Origin: Aphrocallistes beatrix
Lineage: Eukaryota > Porifera > Hexactinellida > Sceptrulophora > Aphrocallistidae
NCBI GenBank assembly: GCA_963281255.1
Contig: OY725499.1
Coordinates: 4,173,148 to 4,237,147, forward strand
DNA: 64,000 nt
Direction of reading: 5' to 3'
A program made the position numbers and the translations under genes. Positions 63,429 through 64,000 of this stretch are shown one piece after another (the stretch's first letter is position 1; the number at the start of each line of letters is the position of its first letter). The notes below the pieces were generated by a model that did not search any database, had not been told where the DNA came from, and worked only from the letters and a program-made list of their open reading frames with translations.

Positions 63429-63986
63429 TCAAACTTGAGTGAAACAATTCTCTCTCGTGCTAATACTAATCACATCGTCGTCCTTCAAAACAACTTCTTC
63501 GACGGATTCTAGCCTGCTGGAGTAGGACTGTATGGTTTTGGGTGTCATGTCCTGATACGTACTCTCTGTACTCGCATTCCTTAGCATGGGTGGTCGATGC
63601 GTTTCTATTCTTATCCCTGTCAGTGCCTGGGCGTGTAACTGAGGATTTAGGAAGAAAGTGGCATTCCCAATTTTCTGTTGCAAGGGTATGGCTCCAATGA
63701 ACTGATTCTCAATCATGCCAGCTGGGTTTATGTCAGTGTATATCGTGGCTTCACGTTCCAATCGGCTTTTCTGTTTCTGTGATTTTCCATTGTTACTATT
63801 ATTAGAACTTTTCCCAATACAAAAACAAACAACACAACTGACTAAACATAAACAAAATAGTACGATTAGAATTCCGATTATAACAGGTGTTACTATTTGC
63901 AAGAGGAACAACACAGGAAAGATTAGATGTGTTGTATCTGTTCCGTTAAACGTTGGATATTCTATTACAACCATTTTTCCTATCAC
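63429..63986 (-). CDS. Gene P: membrane-helix and tail exon, probable further receptor (partial)
   Basis: The last exon of a minus-strand gene encodes a short N-terminal part (VVIEYPTFNGTDTTHLIFP), a helix (VIIGILIVLFCLCLVSCVVC), and a tail of about 120 residues with ATIYTDINPAGM, STYQDMTPKT and the terminal ENCFTQV. An in-frame stop lies just upstream of 63986. The true exon therefore begins after an acceptor near 63986, or translation begins at the ATG near 63974. Helix-plus-tail layout and position suggest a DDR-like receptor, but no discoidin motif is inside the window. Uncertain. Confidence 0.45.
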   Translation of the reverse strand: MIGKMVVIEYPTFNGTDTTHLIFPVLFLLQIVTPVIIGILIVLFCLCLVSCVVCFCIGKSSNNSNNGKSQKQKSRLEREATIYTDINPAGMIENQFIGAIPLQQKIGNATFFLNPQLHAQALTGIRIETHRPPMLRNASTESTYQDMTPKTIQSYSSRLESVEEVVLKDDDVISISTRENCFTQV

Positions 63987-64000
63987 TCATTCGAGGATTT

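Overview
The window looks like nuclear DNA of an early-branching animal. It is AT-rich, its genes have two short introns with GTAAGT-type donors and TAG/CAG acceptors, and it is full of small DNA transposons. It also carries a testis-specific-kinase (TSSK) type Ser/Thr kinase and NPxY/YxxL tyrosine motifs, which are animal features. A demosponge is my best guess from gene style and receptor content. This is an inference; no diagnostic marker was seen.

The window is dominated by a tandem family of type I membrane receptors, almost all on the minus strand: A (1-2770, runs off the left edge), B (3315-4595, no ectodomain), C (5999-9207), D (12329-15916, broken), E (19880-23582), F (24730-28745, shattered), G (29045-34171, exon 2 lost), I (36290-39262), J (41143-43449), K (44235-46159), L (47413-50907) and M (52511-55159). 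The letter H is not used. A divergent member, O (60723-63008), lies on the plus strand. A probable further 3' exon, P, lies on the minus strand at the right edge. Intact members share three coding exons. Exon 1 is a signal peptide plus most of a discoidin-like fold. Exon 2 finishes that fold (ELYGC or its remnant) and adds a linker ending GG.G.L.DGV.G. Exon 3 holds a second discoidin-like fold (ending L.LSEVEVF), a Ser/Thr stalk, one membrane helix and a tyrosine-rich tail. Intron 1 is phase 0 and intron 2 is phase 1 in every member. The order and motifs match the extracellular part of discoidin domain receptors (DDRs), but each complete member stops after the tail and has no kinase domain.

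The paralogues show recombination. I joins a C-type exon 1 to J/K-type exons 2-3. G and K share one 3' module (tail type 2) under different ectodomains. Between C, D and E the intergenic DNA is itself duplicated and holds relic receptor exons. Most complete tails end in a YD.LKH-like motif and carry NPLY/NPIY; two paralogues swap this for a YEEV-type tail.

Mobile DNA explains much of the rest: a MULE with 9-bp TSD (11375-12016), a Tc1/mariner MITE (18196-18667), a 1.08-kb fold-back palindrome (26674-27749), a hAT deletion derivative (30623-31445), two 217-bp MITEs with 6-bp TSDs (one nested inside a Tigger-like element), two long-inverted-repeat elements, and two Tigger-like MITEs in introns of M. 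Several insertions can be dated relative to the duplications because the paralogous segment keeps an empty site.

To the right of the minus-strand array are a two-exon TSSK-like kinase gene (55338-56702), a long GA microsatellite and a 3.5-kb gene-poor stretch before gene O. Exon borders were read by eye from splice signals, phase and paralogue comparison. No transcript data were available.
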